DNA from: Methylomonas sp.
Lineage (GTDB): Bacteria > Pseudomonadota > Gammaproteobacteria > Methylococcales > Methylomonadaceae
Assembly (NCBI RefSeq): GCF_023228165.1
Contig: NZ_JALOBS010000014.1
Span: 1 to 64,000 of the forward strand
Direction of reading: 5' to 3'
DNA length: 64,000 nt
In this document: positions 41,949 through 52,600 of the stretch, one piece after another
How the letters are laid out: every line of letters starts with the position of its first letter
Position numbering within the stretch: position 1 is the first letter of the stretch
The notes under the pieces: model-generated
The model's database searches: none
The model's input: the letters and a program-made list of their open reading frames with translations, nothing else
Told to the model about the DNA's origin: nothing
Translations under genes and position numbers: made by a program

Positions 41949-43885
41949 TTATTGCTGGGCGCGTTGCGCCAGTAGATCGTCCACCACCGCCGGGTCGGCC
42001 AGGGTGGAGGTGTCGCCTAAGCGACTGATGTCGTTGGCGGCAATTTTGCGCAAAATGCGCCGCATGATTTTACCGGAGCGAGTTTTCGGCAAGCCGGGCG
42101 CCCATTGAATGAAATCCGGCAGAGCAATGGCGCTGATCTCTTCCTTAACCAATTCCTTTAGTTGTCTTTTTAATTCGTCGCTTGGTTGGACGCCGGCATT
42201 TAACGTCACATAAGCGTAAATACCTTGGCCTTTAATCGCATGCGGAAAACCCACCACGGCGGCTTCAGCCACGTCGTGATGTAAAACCAGGGCGCTTTCA
42301 ATTTCCGCGGTACCCAGCCGATGGCCGGAGACGTTGATTACATCATCCACCCGACCGGTAATCCAGTAATAACCGTGTTCGTCGCGCCGGGCGCCGTCGC
42401 CGGCGAAGTAAAGGCCGGGGAATTTTTTAAAATAGGTTTCGATGAAACGTTCGTGGTCGCCGTAAATCGAGCGCATTTGTCCCGGCCATGAATCGGTGAT
42501 GACTAAATTGCCTTCGGCCACGCCTTCCAGAAGATGGCCATCATTATCCACCAGCGCCGGTTTGATGCCAAAAAACGGTAATGCAGCCGACCCGGGTTTT
42601 AACTCGGTAGCGCCCGGCAACGGCGTGATCAGAATCCCTCCGGTTTCGGTTTGCCACCAAGTGTCGACAATAGGGCAACGCGCCTCGCCAACCACATGGT
42701 AATACCATTCCCAGGCTTCCGGGTTAATCGGCTCACCAACGCTGCCTAAGATGCGCAGGCTGCCGCGATCGGTGCGGGTTACATAATCATCGCCTTGCGC
42801 CATCAGTGAGCGGATCGCGGTCGGCGCCGTATAAAAAATATTGACCTGGTGCTTATCGACTACCTGCCAAAATCGATCGGCGGCCGGGAAGGTGGGGACG
42901 CCTTCGAACATCAAGGTAGTGGCGCCGTTACATAAAGGGCCGTAAAGCACATAGGAATGGCCGGTAATCCAGCCGATGTCGGCGGTACACCAATAATGTC
43001 GCCGTCGTGATAGTCGAACACATATTTGTGGGTCATGGCTGCGTACAGCAGGTAACCGCCTGTGGTGTGCAACACGCCTTTGGGTTGACCCGTGGAGCCG
43101 GAGGTATACAGGATAAATAACGGATCTTCCGCATCCATCATTTCCGGCGGGCAATCGGCGGAAGCCTGGGCCATGGCTTCGCGATAACAGACGTCGCGGC
43201 CTTCGGTCCATGGAATAGCGTGGCCGGTGTGTTTGATGACGATGACGGTCGATAAGTTAGGGCATTGCGCGGCCGCTTTATCGGCATTGATTTTGGCGGG
43301 GACGATTTTGCCGCCCCGAAAGCTTTCGTCCGCACAAATCAAATGTCTGCAATCGGCATCCAGGATTCGGTCGCGCAAGGCGTCCGCCGAAAAACCGCCA
43401 AACACGATGGAATGCACCGCGCCTATCCGGGTACAAGCCAAAATAACCACCGCCGCCTCGCTGATCATGGGCAGATAAATACACACCCGGTCGCCTTTTT
43501 TGACGCCATGGGCTTTCAGGACGTTGGCGAATTTGCAGACTTCGCTGTGTAACTGGCGATAGGTCAGTTTGTCATCATAATCCGGGTGATCGCCTTCCCA
43601 TATGATCGCTACTTGGTCGCCGCGTGTATCCAGGTGTCTATCCAGGCAGTTGACGCTGACATTCAGTTTACCGCCCATGAACCAATGTATCTCGCCTGTT
43701 TGAAAATCGCATTTCATCACCTGTTGCCAGGGTTGTTCCCAGTCCAGAAATTGCCGGGCTTGCTCGGCCCAAAAGCCTTCGGGATCGGTTAGCGATTGTT
43801 GATACAGGCGTTGATAGCTATCCGCATCGACATGCGCCATGGCGGCAATTTCGGGTTTGACTGGATAAATGTGATGTTCTGACAT
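41949..43885 (-). pseudogene. acs: Acetyl-CoA synthetase, frameshifted
   Basis: Both halves of Acs are present, about 645 codons in total, the normal length. The N-terminal part (43885 to about 42995) contains SIVFGGFSADALRDRI and YTSGSTGQPKG. The C-terminal part continues in another frame with YWCTADIGWITGHSYVLYGPL to the catalytic Lys in TRSGKIMRRILR. The frames meet at YHDGDI, where the expected ATT-TAT-TGG reads ATTATTGG, so one T is missing near 42992-42997. Either the gene is inactivated or the base was lost in sequencing. Confidence 0.9.
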
Positions 43886-44062
43886 GCTAAGTCCTTGGGT
43901 CCTGTTCCGGTTCTTTTTATCGAGCTGTCGGCTCGGGACTCACCGACAGCGTTTTCGTGCGGTTAAGCGTAACTCAATCCAATAAATTCAACCACCAAAT
44001 ACCGGCCCCTGCAGCAAATGTAAAATTTTCGAATCGGTATCGATTTTTGAGCAAGCATCGCG

Positions 44063-45592
44063 TTAAGAGCGCGTGGTCTTGAAACAGGCGAATGCCGCCA
44101 ATAGCCCGATCACAAAGAAGGCGGTGCCGACCAGAATGAAGCGCAGGTTGGAAACCTCTACAGGCAAATCGTCGGTGGCGTACAACATAAATATCACCGC
44201 TACGGCTCCCCAGCCGAGAAACCGCAAGACGCCGGACAGCAATAACTTAACCGGTGCTTCGGCTTCGGCGATCGGCGTATCCATGCGATAGGCGACATAA
44301 CCGCTGATAAGCGCCGGCAGAATGCCCCAGCGAATGTGTTGGATAAAGCTGCTCAGGAACTCGAAGTGCTCTCTATGATAAAAAGTCACTTCCAGCACCA
44401 CTGTCGCCGTGGTAGTGCTTACTATGGCTCCCATGATCATCATGGCCATGTAAAATCCATAGTAGCGGTCCGATTGCTCGTGCTGTTGTCTAAAGGTAAA
44501 CGCCCGGGCAACAAACACCAAAGCTATCGGCAGCACATACATCGGTATGGCATAGGCAATCCAGCGTAATGTGGTATAGCTAAAATGCGGCAGCGGTTTA
44601 TCCGGGAAAAGGATAGAGTTGTGCAGTGCCACTGAAATTTCCCGACCGAGTATGACGCCGAGGGTAGTAACCGCGGTAAATATCAGCACATATTTGTAAG
44701 TGTGCTTTAAATGGGACTCATGCACTTTACCGCCGAGTTGCTTGACGGTGTCCCACATTTCATTCTCACTGGCACTGCCGAACACGATCAGCGAGGCGAG
44801 CAGGCGACAAAGCAGCCCAGTCAGGGCGTCCAGATCCTTGATCAGCAGCACTGTCTTGGTGTAGTGCGGTTCCGCGTCTTTCCATATGGCGACCTTCTCA
44901 GACATCGCATTGTAGGTAATGCAGATTTCCCCCCATTTCAGCGAAGGCTCGTTGAAAAAGCGTCGATAAGACGACTGGTCCGCATAATGTTGTATCCGAT
45001 CGAATAACAGGCAATTGTGAGCCCATTTATATTCGACCGTGGCCCCGGATTTGTCGAAGTCACCGGAATCGATGCTTTGCACCAATAAGCGATCGGCAAT
45101 TTGCGCCTTAATGTGATCGTCCACCGCCGATAGCCTCGATGCCATCAGTGCATTATAGACTTGCGCGGCTTTGGTCGGAATGGCGAATGCGTCGTGAACG
45201 CTGTCTCTAAGTATCAGCAAGGGGTTTAAGCGGTTTTCCCAGTCGATAAAGAACAGGAACAAACCCGCAACGATGAGCGGAATCAAGGTGCCGCCGTCCA
45301 GACCTTGTAGCAGATCCAGCCATTCGCTGGAACGCAGGTTGCTGACGATCAGCGTAAATAGCGGTTCCAAGGACAGCCACTGCCAAGTCAGCAGCCAATA
45401 AATGCAAACCATCAGCGCGCAATATAGCGCTATTCCGCTCCAGTAAGCGCTCCTGCGACTGAAATACTGAGGTAACGTGGGGGCGTCGCCTAGCTGTATT
45501 CGGCGTTTTTGAAATGAACGGTAGGCAAGGAACAGGGTTGCACCGGTTCCAAGGCACTGCACGGCGAAATAAATTATAAATTCTACTGTCAT
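44063..45592 (-). CDS. Large polytopic membrane protein, unknown function
   Basis: 509 residues: about four N-terminal transmembrane helices, a soluble domain (about 125-285; ILRDSVHDAFAIPTKAAQVYNALMASR), then about six more helices with a repeated FxYRMD/FLGWGA pattern. No conserved catalytic motif recognised. It stands between acs and gluQ with gaps of over 140 bp on each side. Confidence 0.7.
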   Translation of the reverse strand: MTVEFIIYFAVQCLGTGATLFLAYRSFQKRRIQLGDAPTLPQYFSRRSAYWSGIALYCALMVCIYWLLTWQWLSLEPLFTLIVSNLRSSEWLDLLQGLDGGTLIPLIVAGLFLFFIDWENRLNPLLILRDSVHDAFAIPTKAAQVYNALMASRLSAVDDHIKAQIADRLLVQSIDSGDFDKSGATVEYKWAHNCLLFDRIQHYADQSSYRRFFNEPSLKWGEICITYNAMSEKVAIWKDAEPHYTKTVLLIKDLDALTGLLCRLLASLIVFGSASENEMWDTVKQLGGKVHESHLKHTYKYVLIFTAVTTLGVILGREISVALHNSILFPDKPLPHFSYTTLRWIAYAIPMYVLPIALVFVARAFTFRQQHEQSDRYYGFYMAMMIMGAIVSTTTATVVLEVTFYHREHFEFLSSFIQHIRWGILPALISGYVAYRMDTPIAEAEAPVKLLLSGVLRFLGWGAVAVIFMLYATDDLPVEVSNLRFILVGTAFFVIGLLAAFACFKTTRS

Positions 45593-45738
45593 CGTTGGGG
45601 CTTTAAGTTGATGTTCTTTAGGGGATTTGGCGTTATTGGCAATATCTCTTTGCGATATTATAGATGGGTCGGCGCTTTGTTTACCTAGTTAAGTTGCATG
45701 AATGCATTATGGCTGAGTAGGATGGCCTCGCAACCATC

Positions 45739-46626
45739 TTATTCCGGCGCATGAATAATAGGTATTTTTTTCAGCGTTTTGGGGCTCCAGTGCGCGATGG
45801 CCCAGGCTAGTTGTTCATTAACGGGTGCCTTACGCAAGGATAATGGCGGCTCTTGCCGCAGCAGTTGCAATAATAGGAACAATGTATCAGACGGGTGATT
45901 AGCGTCAACCGGTGCGGCCAGGGTTTGCTTGCTCAGTTTGTTGCCATGTGAGTCGACGAGCACCGGCAGGTGCATGTAACGCGGTTCCGGATAGTCCAAT
46001 AGGGTTTGTAAATAAAGTTGTTTAATTGTCGAGTCGAGCAGATCGACACCGCGCACCACGCGATTGACCCGTTGCCGAAAGTCGTCTATCACCACTGCAA
46101 ATTGATAGGCCACAATACCGTCTTTACGGCGCACGATGAAGTCGCCATGTTCGAGAGCTGGATTTTCATTGATCCAGCCTTGCAGTGTGTCGTAAAAGCC
46201 TATCGATAAATCTGTTACTCGCAACCGCCAAGCCGACGAACCGGTTAGAGGAAAGCCGGCTTCCCTGCAATGCCCGGGATAAACCGATATACCGGCTAAG
46301 CTCTTGCGGCTGCAACGGCAAGCATAGAGCCATTGCTGTTGGCGTAATCTCGCAAAGGCTTCGGCATAGCTTTCCAATTGCTGGCTTTGGTAATACACGG
46401 CGCCATCGTAGTGTAACTGAAACCGGTTTAGACATCGTAAAATGGCATCGCCGGCTCCAGGCACATTGCGCGGGGTATCCAAGTCGTCGATACGCAGCAG
46501 CCATTGCCCCTGGTGCCGACGAGCATCCAGATAACTGGCCAGTGCCGTGTAGAGCGAGCCTAAATGAAGCGGGCCGGTAGGCGAAGGCGCAAACCGGCCG
46601 ATATAGGAGGGGGGGAGTTGCGCCAG
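45739..46626 (-). CDS. gluQ: Glutamyl-Q tRNA(Asp) synthetase, unusual start
   Basis: The frame runs through YIGRFAPSPTGPLHLGSLYTAL (HIGH-like motif) and LLRIDDLDTPR, with the KLSKQ motif and a YACRC...HC zinc site further on. It charges queuosine in tRNA-Asp with glutamate. No ATG, GTG or TTG occurs in frame after the upstream in-frame stop. The only candidate is a CTG at 46624-46626, 2 bp after the dksA stop, giving 295 residues. A run of seven Cs lies just inside; loss of one C would join the frame to an ATG within dksA. Either a rare start or a sequence error. Confidence 0.88.
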   Translation of the reverse strand: MAQLPPSYIGRFAPSPTGPLHLGSLYTALASYLDARRHQGQWLLRIDDLDTPRNVPGAGDAILRCLNRFQLHYDGAVYYQSQQLESYAEAFARLRQQQWLYACRCSRKSLAGISVYPGHCREAGFPLTGSSAWRLRVTDLSIGFYDTLQGWINENPALEHGDFIVRRKDGIVAYQFAVVIDDFRQRVNRVVRGVDLLDSTIKQLYLQTLLDYPEPRYMHLPVLVDSHGNKLSKQTLAAPVDANHPSDTLFLLLQLLRQEPPLSLRKAPVNEQLAWAIAHWSPKTLKKIPIIHAPE

Positions 46627-46628
46627 GG

Positions 46629-47051
46629 TTAACCCATTTGTTTTTCCCTGATTTCATCCAGGGTTTTGCAGTCGATACACAAGGTTGCCGTTGGGCGTGC
46701 TTCCAGACGGCGAATACCGATTTCCACGCCACAGGTTTCGCAATAACCGTAGTCCCCGGATTCAATGTTTTTAAGCGATTCTTCAATTTTCTTGATCAGC
46801 TTTCGCTCACGATCACGGGTGCGCAACTCCAGGCTAAACTCCGACTCCTGAGTGGCTCGGTCATTAGGATCGGGAAAGTTGGCCGCATCATCTTGCATAT
46901 GATGCACAGTACGATCCACCTCTTCCATCAACTCGGATTTCCAGTTGTTCAGGATATTGGTGAAATGCTGTAACTGGGCCTCGTTCATGTATTCTTCACC
47001 TTCAGTCTCTTGATAAGGTTTGAAGGTGAATTCTAACGTGGAACTATTCAT
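46629..47051 (-). CDS. dksA: RNA polymerase-binding transcription factor DksA
   Basis: 140 residues with the coiled coil, the tip Asp pair in DPNDRAT, and the four-Cys zinc finger (CETC, CIDC). It modulates transcription with ppGpp. AGGAG precedes ATG by 7 bases. Pairing with gluQ is the usual gammaproteobacterial arrangement. Confidence 0.96.
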   Translation of the reverse strand: MNSSTLEFTFKPYQETEGEEYMNEAQLQHFTNILNNWKSELMEEVDRTVHHMQDDAANFPDPNDRATQESEFSLELRTRDRERKLIKKIEESLKNIESGDYGYCETCGVEIGIRRLEARPTATLCIDCKTLDEIREKQMG

Positions 47052-47163
47052 CCATTGACTCCTGGCTATCTTTTAAAAAAATCGGGGCTTTTTATCAGAA
47101 TGGGCAAGGGCAAGCAAGAAGTTTGTTATCATGCCCGCGCAATAGCCCATTGGTAAAGCCACT

Positions 47164-48327
47164 ATGAAACAACAAGTCGCGGACAGAATGCAGGGTATTT
47201 CTGCATTTTATGTCATGGAATTATTACAACGCGCCAAGCAATTGGAGCGGGAAGGTAGGGATATTATTCACATGGAAATCGGTGAGCCGGATTTTCCAAC
47301 CCCACAGGGTGTGATCGATGCGGGCCGCGCCTTACTGAAAACAGGTGAAGTTAAATATACCGCCGCGGCCGGTCTGCCCGAATTGCGCGGCAGTATAGCT
47401 GAACATTATCGTCGGCAATACGGCGTTCAACTCGACCCAGCTCGAATATTTGTTACGCCGGGGGCTTCGGGTGCCTTCTTGTTGGCATTCGGAATCAGTT
47501 TGAATCCAGGCGAACAAGTCATGATGGCCGACCCGTGTTATCCCTGTAACGATAACTTTGTGCGCCTTTTTAATGGCCACACCCACTTTATCAATGTCGA
47601 TTCGGGTAGCAATTATCAACTTACTGCCGATCTGATTGGTGAAAATTGGTGCCCAAGCAGTAAAGGCGTATTTGTGGCGTCGCCCTCCAACCCAACCGGA
47701 ACCTTGTTGGGGGGCGACGAGTTAAGACTTGCCATAGACAAAGTGCATGAGTTGGGTGGGTGTTTCTATTCCGATGAAATTTACCACGGCTTGATTTACG
47801 ACCAGCCAGCCATGAGCGCATTAGCCTACAGCGACGATACCTTCGTGATTAATAGTTTTTCCAAATTCTTCGGTATGACTGGCTGGCGCGTCGGCTGGTT
47901 GGTGGTGCCGGATGATTTTGTCGAGGCCGCAGAGAAATTAGCGCAGAATATCTTCATATCCACGCCCACGCATTCGCAATACGCGGCACTGGCCTCGTTT
48001 ACCGACGAAAATATGGCCGAACTTGAGCGGCGTAGATTGGAATTTAAAGCCAGACGTGATTTTTTATACGAAAATTTATTGAGATTGGGCTTCAAAATCA
48101 CCTGCAAGCCCGAAGGCGCATTTTATATTTATGCTGATTGCAGTGCCTTTACGGATAACAGTTTCGAATTTGCCCGGCTTTTATTGGAACAGGAGGGGGT
48201 GGCCGTGACGCCGGGCCGGGATTTTGGAGAATATTTGGCGGATAAACATATCCGTTTTGCATATACCGCATCTATGGATAGAATGGCCGCCGCTTTAACC
48301 AGATTGGAACGATTTATATGCCGATAA
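47164..48327 (+). CDS. PLP-dependent aminotransferase, class I/II
   Basis: 387 residues with NPTG, and the PLP Lys in INSFSKFFGMTGWRVGW. Conserved GEPDFPTP near the N-terminus. Specificity (Asp, Ala or aromatic) cannot be set from sequence. The stop overlaps the rhodanese start by 10 bp. Confidence 0.9.
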   Translation: MKQQVADRMQGISAFYVMELLQRAKQLEREGRDIIHMEIGEPDFPTPQGVIDAGRALLKTGEVKYTAAAGLPELRGSIAEHYRRQYGVQLDPARIFVTPGASGAFLLAFGISLNPGEQVMMADPCYPCNDNFVRLFNGHTHFINVDSGSNYQLTADLIGENWCPSSKGVFVASPSNPTGTLLGGDELRLAIDKVHELGGCFYSDEIYHGLIYDQPAMSALAYSDDTFVINSFSKFFGMTGWRVGWLVVPDDFVEAAEKLAQNIFISTPTHSQYAALASFTDENMAELERRRLEFKARRDFLYENLLRLGFKITCKPEGAFYIYADCSAFTDNSFEFARLLLEQEGVAVTPGRDFGEYLADKHIRFAYTASMDRMAAALTRLERFICR

Positions 48328-48641
48328 CACAATGTACTGTTCAGTACCTACAGGAACGCTTGCAAAAGGGAGACACATTTCTGCTTCTTGATGTACGTGA
48401 ACCCAATGAATATGCTTTTGCCCATATTGACGGCAGCATACATATTCCATTAAACCAAATTCCGGAAAGGATGCCGGAGCTGAATAGCGAACAAGATATT
48501 GTGGTGGTTTGCCATCACGGCATGCGCAGTCAGCAGGCTTGTTTGTTCTTAGAGCAATACGGGTTTAACCAGCTCTACAACCTTAAGGGCGGTATCGATG
48601 CCTGGTCTGTTAGCTGCGATCCCACTGTCCCACGTTATTAA
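48318..48641 (+). CDS. Single-domain rhodanese
   Basis: 107 residues, LLDVREPNEYAFAHI and the active-site Cys in VVVCHHGMRSQQ, the usual rhodanese pattern of a sulfur transferase. It starts inside the aminotransferase 3' end. Confidence 0.9.
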   Translation: MPITQCTVQYLQERLQKGDTFLLLDVREPNEYAFAHIDGSIHIPLNQIPERMPELNSEQDIVVVCHHGMRSQQACLFLEQYGFNQLYNLKGGIDAWSVSCDPTVPRY

Positions 48642-48659
48642 AAAAAAATAATAATAATC

Positions 48660-49382
48660 ATGTTTTTGAAAGAATTTTACGATACTCACGACAGCAGCAT
48701 TCGTATCGCCGCTCAACAGGCCAGTATGTTTGCTAAAGAAATTGCCCACGATTTCAACCCGCTGCACGACGTGGATGCCAAGCGATTTTGCGTACCTGGT
48801 GATTTATTATTTTCGCTGGTTCTGGAAAAGTACGGTCTTAGCGAACAGATGCATTTTATTTTTTCCGGCATGGTGGGCGACGGTGTTTTATTGAACTTTC
48901 CGGATAGCAATGCCGAGCAGATTGAAGTTACCGACAATCAAGGCAAAACCTACCTGCGGATTGAGCGATCCGGTAAAGTCAGTCACGATCATGCCATGAT
49001 CGAAACATTGATACGGGATTATGTGGCATTTTCGGGGCAAAATTTCCCATACGTGCTGGTGCCTTTACTTGAAAAAGAAAACGTCATGTTCAATATAGAT
49101 CGCCCTTTAGTGATCTACGAAAGCATGACGTTGCGCATGCAGAAACTGGATGTGCAAAACCCCAGTCTCAAGATGTTGGAGCCGAAAATGGAAGTTAACG
49201 GCAAACGCGCCACAGCTTATCTGCATTTTCAGATCAAGTCCGGCGATGAAGTTGTTGGGTCTGGGTTTAAAAAACTGGCTGTCAGCGGTCTGCGTGCCTA
49301 CGAAGCCTTACCTATGCAGGCATTTGTGGACGAATACCTGGCACGAAAAAACGGTTATTTAGCTGAACTGGTTGGGAGGTAA
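48660..49382 (+). CDS. DUF3581 protein
   Basis: 240 residues matching DUF3581 (IAAQQASMFAKEIAHDFNPLHDVDAKRFCVPGDLLFSLVL). The fold is hotdog-like; function unknown. The upstream sequence is A/T-rich with no clear ribosome binding site. Confidence 0.85.
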   Translation: MFLKEFYDTHDSSIRIAAQQASMFAKEIAHDFNPLHDVDAKRFCVPGDLLFSLVLEKYGLSEQMHFIFSGMVGDGVLLNFPDSNAEQIEVTDNQGKTYLRIERSGKVSHDHAMIETLIRDYVAFSGQNFPYVLVPLLEKENVMFNIDRPLVIYESMTLRMQKLDVQNPSLKMLEPKMEVNGKRATAYLHFQIKSGDEVVGSGFKKLAVSGLRAYEALPMQAFVDEYLARKNGYLAELVGR

Positions 49383-49489
49383 TACTCTTCAATACCCGCG
49401 ATGCATTTTTAATGTTAGTATCGTTGCCGGATCAACTTATTACCTAACGTTCCATCAGCGAGCAATTTTAAGTTACGGCAGGTTTTTTA

Positions 49490-49522
49490 ACTGCGCGTTT
49501 CGTCTTTGGAAACGCGCAGTTA
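49490..49522. repeat. Perfect 13-bp inverted repeat hairpin
   Basis: AACTGCGCGTTTC pairs exactly with GAAACGCGCAGTT over a 7-nt loop, between DUF3581 and the large EAL gene. Six Ts precede the stem on the plus strand but none follow it, so it is not a standard terminator; an attenuator-like or processing role is possible. Confidence 0.55.
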
Positions 49523-49627
49523 ATGCTGTGCTCTATCCGAACTTACGCTTACAACAAAGGTTTTCCTAGTTGAGCTATTATCAGTATTTGCTTTTCTTCT
49601 GTTATCGACTCTGAGATTTATCCGGGA

Positions 49628-52600
49628 ATGCAACTCAATAGCAAAAAAACCAAACAGCGTAGACATATTCGCTATGCAATAGAACTGGACGCTGTGCTCC
49701 TAGTGAGCCAATCGGAGCGCTTTGATTGCATAATCCTGGATTTTTGTTCGCACGGACTGTTTTTAAGAATCAACCAAGCCAGTCTTGAAACGCCGTTACC
49801 CAAACACGTCAAAATTCAGTTCGCGGTTCCAGCCGATTTTGGAAAGCAAGCATTCGAAATCGATGCTCAATTGATGCACCACTCCCCGGATGGTGTTGGG
49901 GTTATGATCGATAACATGCCGCTTGCCGCCTTCGATGCCCTAAAGGCACAAACAATTCAAGGCGAGGACATTTTCAAGGGTTCAGATAACGACCATAAGC
50001 CTTTCGACTATGAATCCTTCAAACTGTTTTTGAAGCAAAGCTTGGTTGAGCATTTGTCCACGTTAGTGACCGACTTTTTTGAAGCCCTCGGCGAAAACTT
50101 GAAAAGGGCTAATGTACATTCCGATTATTTTACCAATCGCTCGGAATTAGATGATTTGGTCACTACATTAAAGTTGAACATCGAAACGATTACTAGCGAA
50201 TTTTGCCACTCTGTTATTGATCAAATAGATTGGATTACCGAGCACAACCAAAAAAAAGAAGACATTACACATTTCGATAGAACCCTTTCTCTAGTCGAAA
50301 AAGAAGATTTTGAAGACTGGTTGAATATGTCGGCAATTATAAGAAAGCTGACCAATCACTTTGAAGACTCGATAAATCAAGTGACTCGTGAATTAAGTAG
50401 AATATTGGGTCGCTCTAAAACAACTATTAACAATCCGATTAGTCCCGCGGTACTTTGTGATTGCTTCAGAGAAATTATTCTACAATTTAAATTAGACAAT
50501 AAAATCAATAAGGTACTCTATATTGGTTTCGGTAACACTTTGTTAGAATCACTACCTGAATTTTATCAACAAGCCGGTGGATTTTTAGCTCCAGTCAAAT
50601 CCGCCGAAAAGAACCTCGGCGAAGCGGCCTTTGATCCGCACAAAACTTCAAAAATCACGCGCTCCGAGCAGGGGCAGGATTTTTTTCTAGACTCGCATAA
50701 GGTTCCGGTATTACAAGGCGATTACAAGATAGAAAGCCATCAAAGCCAACCGTTAACCTATATTGCCGGCAAATTGCTTGATCTTTTAAATGACGTCGAT
50801 TCACCCGATACGGGAGCTTCCAAACCCGAGCAGCAAGATAGTGCGGAACATGTTTTTTCTCAGCCGGTCGATTTTTATGATGAAGCGGAAATCACGGCAG
50901 CTATTTCCAAATTACAGCATGACCCCGCCGCGAAAGTTGTTCATCATGACTATGCGCAACTGAAAGACAGCATTCAACAAAATTTAAGCAAACTTATCAA
51001 TAAGCCCAAGGTACTTTCCCATGACGATAGCAATCGTTTGGATATTTACGGAAGTTTTTTTGATACTTTATTCAAGGACCCTAATATTTCGGAAGAAATA
51101 TTACCTTATCTGGAAAGTATATACTTACCCTTGATAGCTTTACCCTTACAAGGCAACGAGTTTTTACAAGCGGATTCCCATCCTGTCAAAAATATACTTA
51201 ACCAGCTGGCCATTTTGGACCAAGCCATGAAAAGTAATAGGTCCGCTAAAAAGGACGTAATCAAAGAGTTTTTGCATAAAATTACCACACGGATTGCGCA
51301 GGAAGCCTCCACTAATCCAAATGTCCTATTAGAAATTGACAAAAAATTAAATACATTTACAAAGCAGGTAAAAAAACCAATAGATTCAAGAATTAAGCAT
51401 GTCATTGATATTCACGAAGGGCAACAGAAACTAGCTATGGCGAGGCAGGTTATTCAGGATGAAGTCGATAAGCGTATTTCAGGTCGCGCAGTGCCGACCG
51501 TGATCCCGATGTTGCTGGATGCCGGCTGGCAAGATTTACTGGTTTTGGCAGAATTAAATAAAGAAAAATTAAGCGGCAAAAAAGCTGATTATTTAAATGT
51601 TATCGATGATTTAATGTTTTGGCTTTTTGAGCAAGACTCGGTGCTGAAAATTCAGACCAGCAGCATACAAACAACTATTACATTTATCGAAGACCAGTTG
51701 AGTTCAACTGGCACGCCTGTTTTTGAACGTAAGCAAGTGATTGAAGAACTGACCGCACTTTTATTAGGTGTCGGTAGCCCCAAGGTTCGAAAATCCGTTC
51801 AAACCATTAAAATTGCAAAACAAAAGTTGGATGATATCCGTTTGCAGGATGAGGCGAATAATCACTGGGAGTTATTGATAGATCAATTAACCGTCGGCGA
51901 ATGGTTAAAAATAAAGCATGACGATGGCTTATTCGAGCCCATGAAACTGATATGGATTGGTGATATTCCGCTCATTTATGTATTTGTGGATACTGAAGGG
52001 CTAAAAAGCCTACAGTTTGATAGAAATGAATTAGTAACGCTTTTTCGACAAGGTTGTGCGGAAAAAACCGACAATTTGGATGTGCCGCTCACCGAGCGAA
52101 CCACTAATTCAATGCTGCAAGGTATGCATGACAAATTTGTCTTTAATGCTACGCATGATCCTGACACCAATTTAATGACGCGCGATGAATTTATTAAGCA
52201 ACTAAAAAATGAATTACCGAAACTCGGTAATACTCAGCATATGCTATGTCACGTTGATATATTGGATTTTCGAGTACTAACAAATATTTGCGGCGTTACG
52301 GGCAGTACACAGATGTTGAAAAATATTGCGCAACTAATATCTGCGCAACTCAGAACTTCCGATCTGTTTGCTAGGTTGGCCGATAACTCTTTTGCAATTT
52401 TGTATAAAAACTGCCAGGCCGATGAAGCCTTTGATTTATCAATGCAGGTAATAAAACTGGTTAGCGATTCCCATTTTAAATGGCAGGAAAAAAGCTTCCC
52501 CATTACCCTTGGCATGGGTCTAGCCCCATTCGAAAATAACTGTCTCGATATTAACCAATTACTTCAACAAGCCGATTCCGCGAGCTTATCCGCCGGGCAT

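Noticed and set aside
43924..43950. GCTGTCGG/CCGACAGC hairpin upstream of acs
   Set aside because: Stable stem but no T-run on the relevant strand and no clear role; left unannotated.
46166..46786. 206-codon minus-strand frame over gluQ/dksA
   Set aside because: Off-frame shadow of gluQ; only its first codons matter if the C7 run is wrong.
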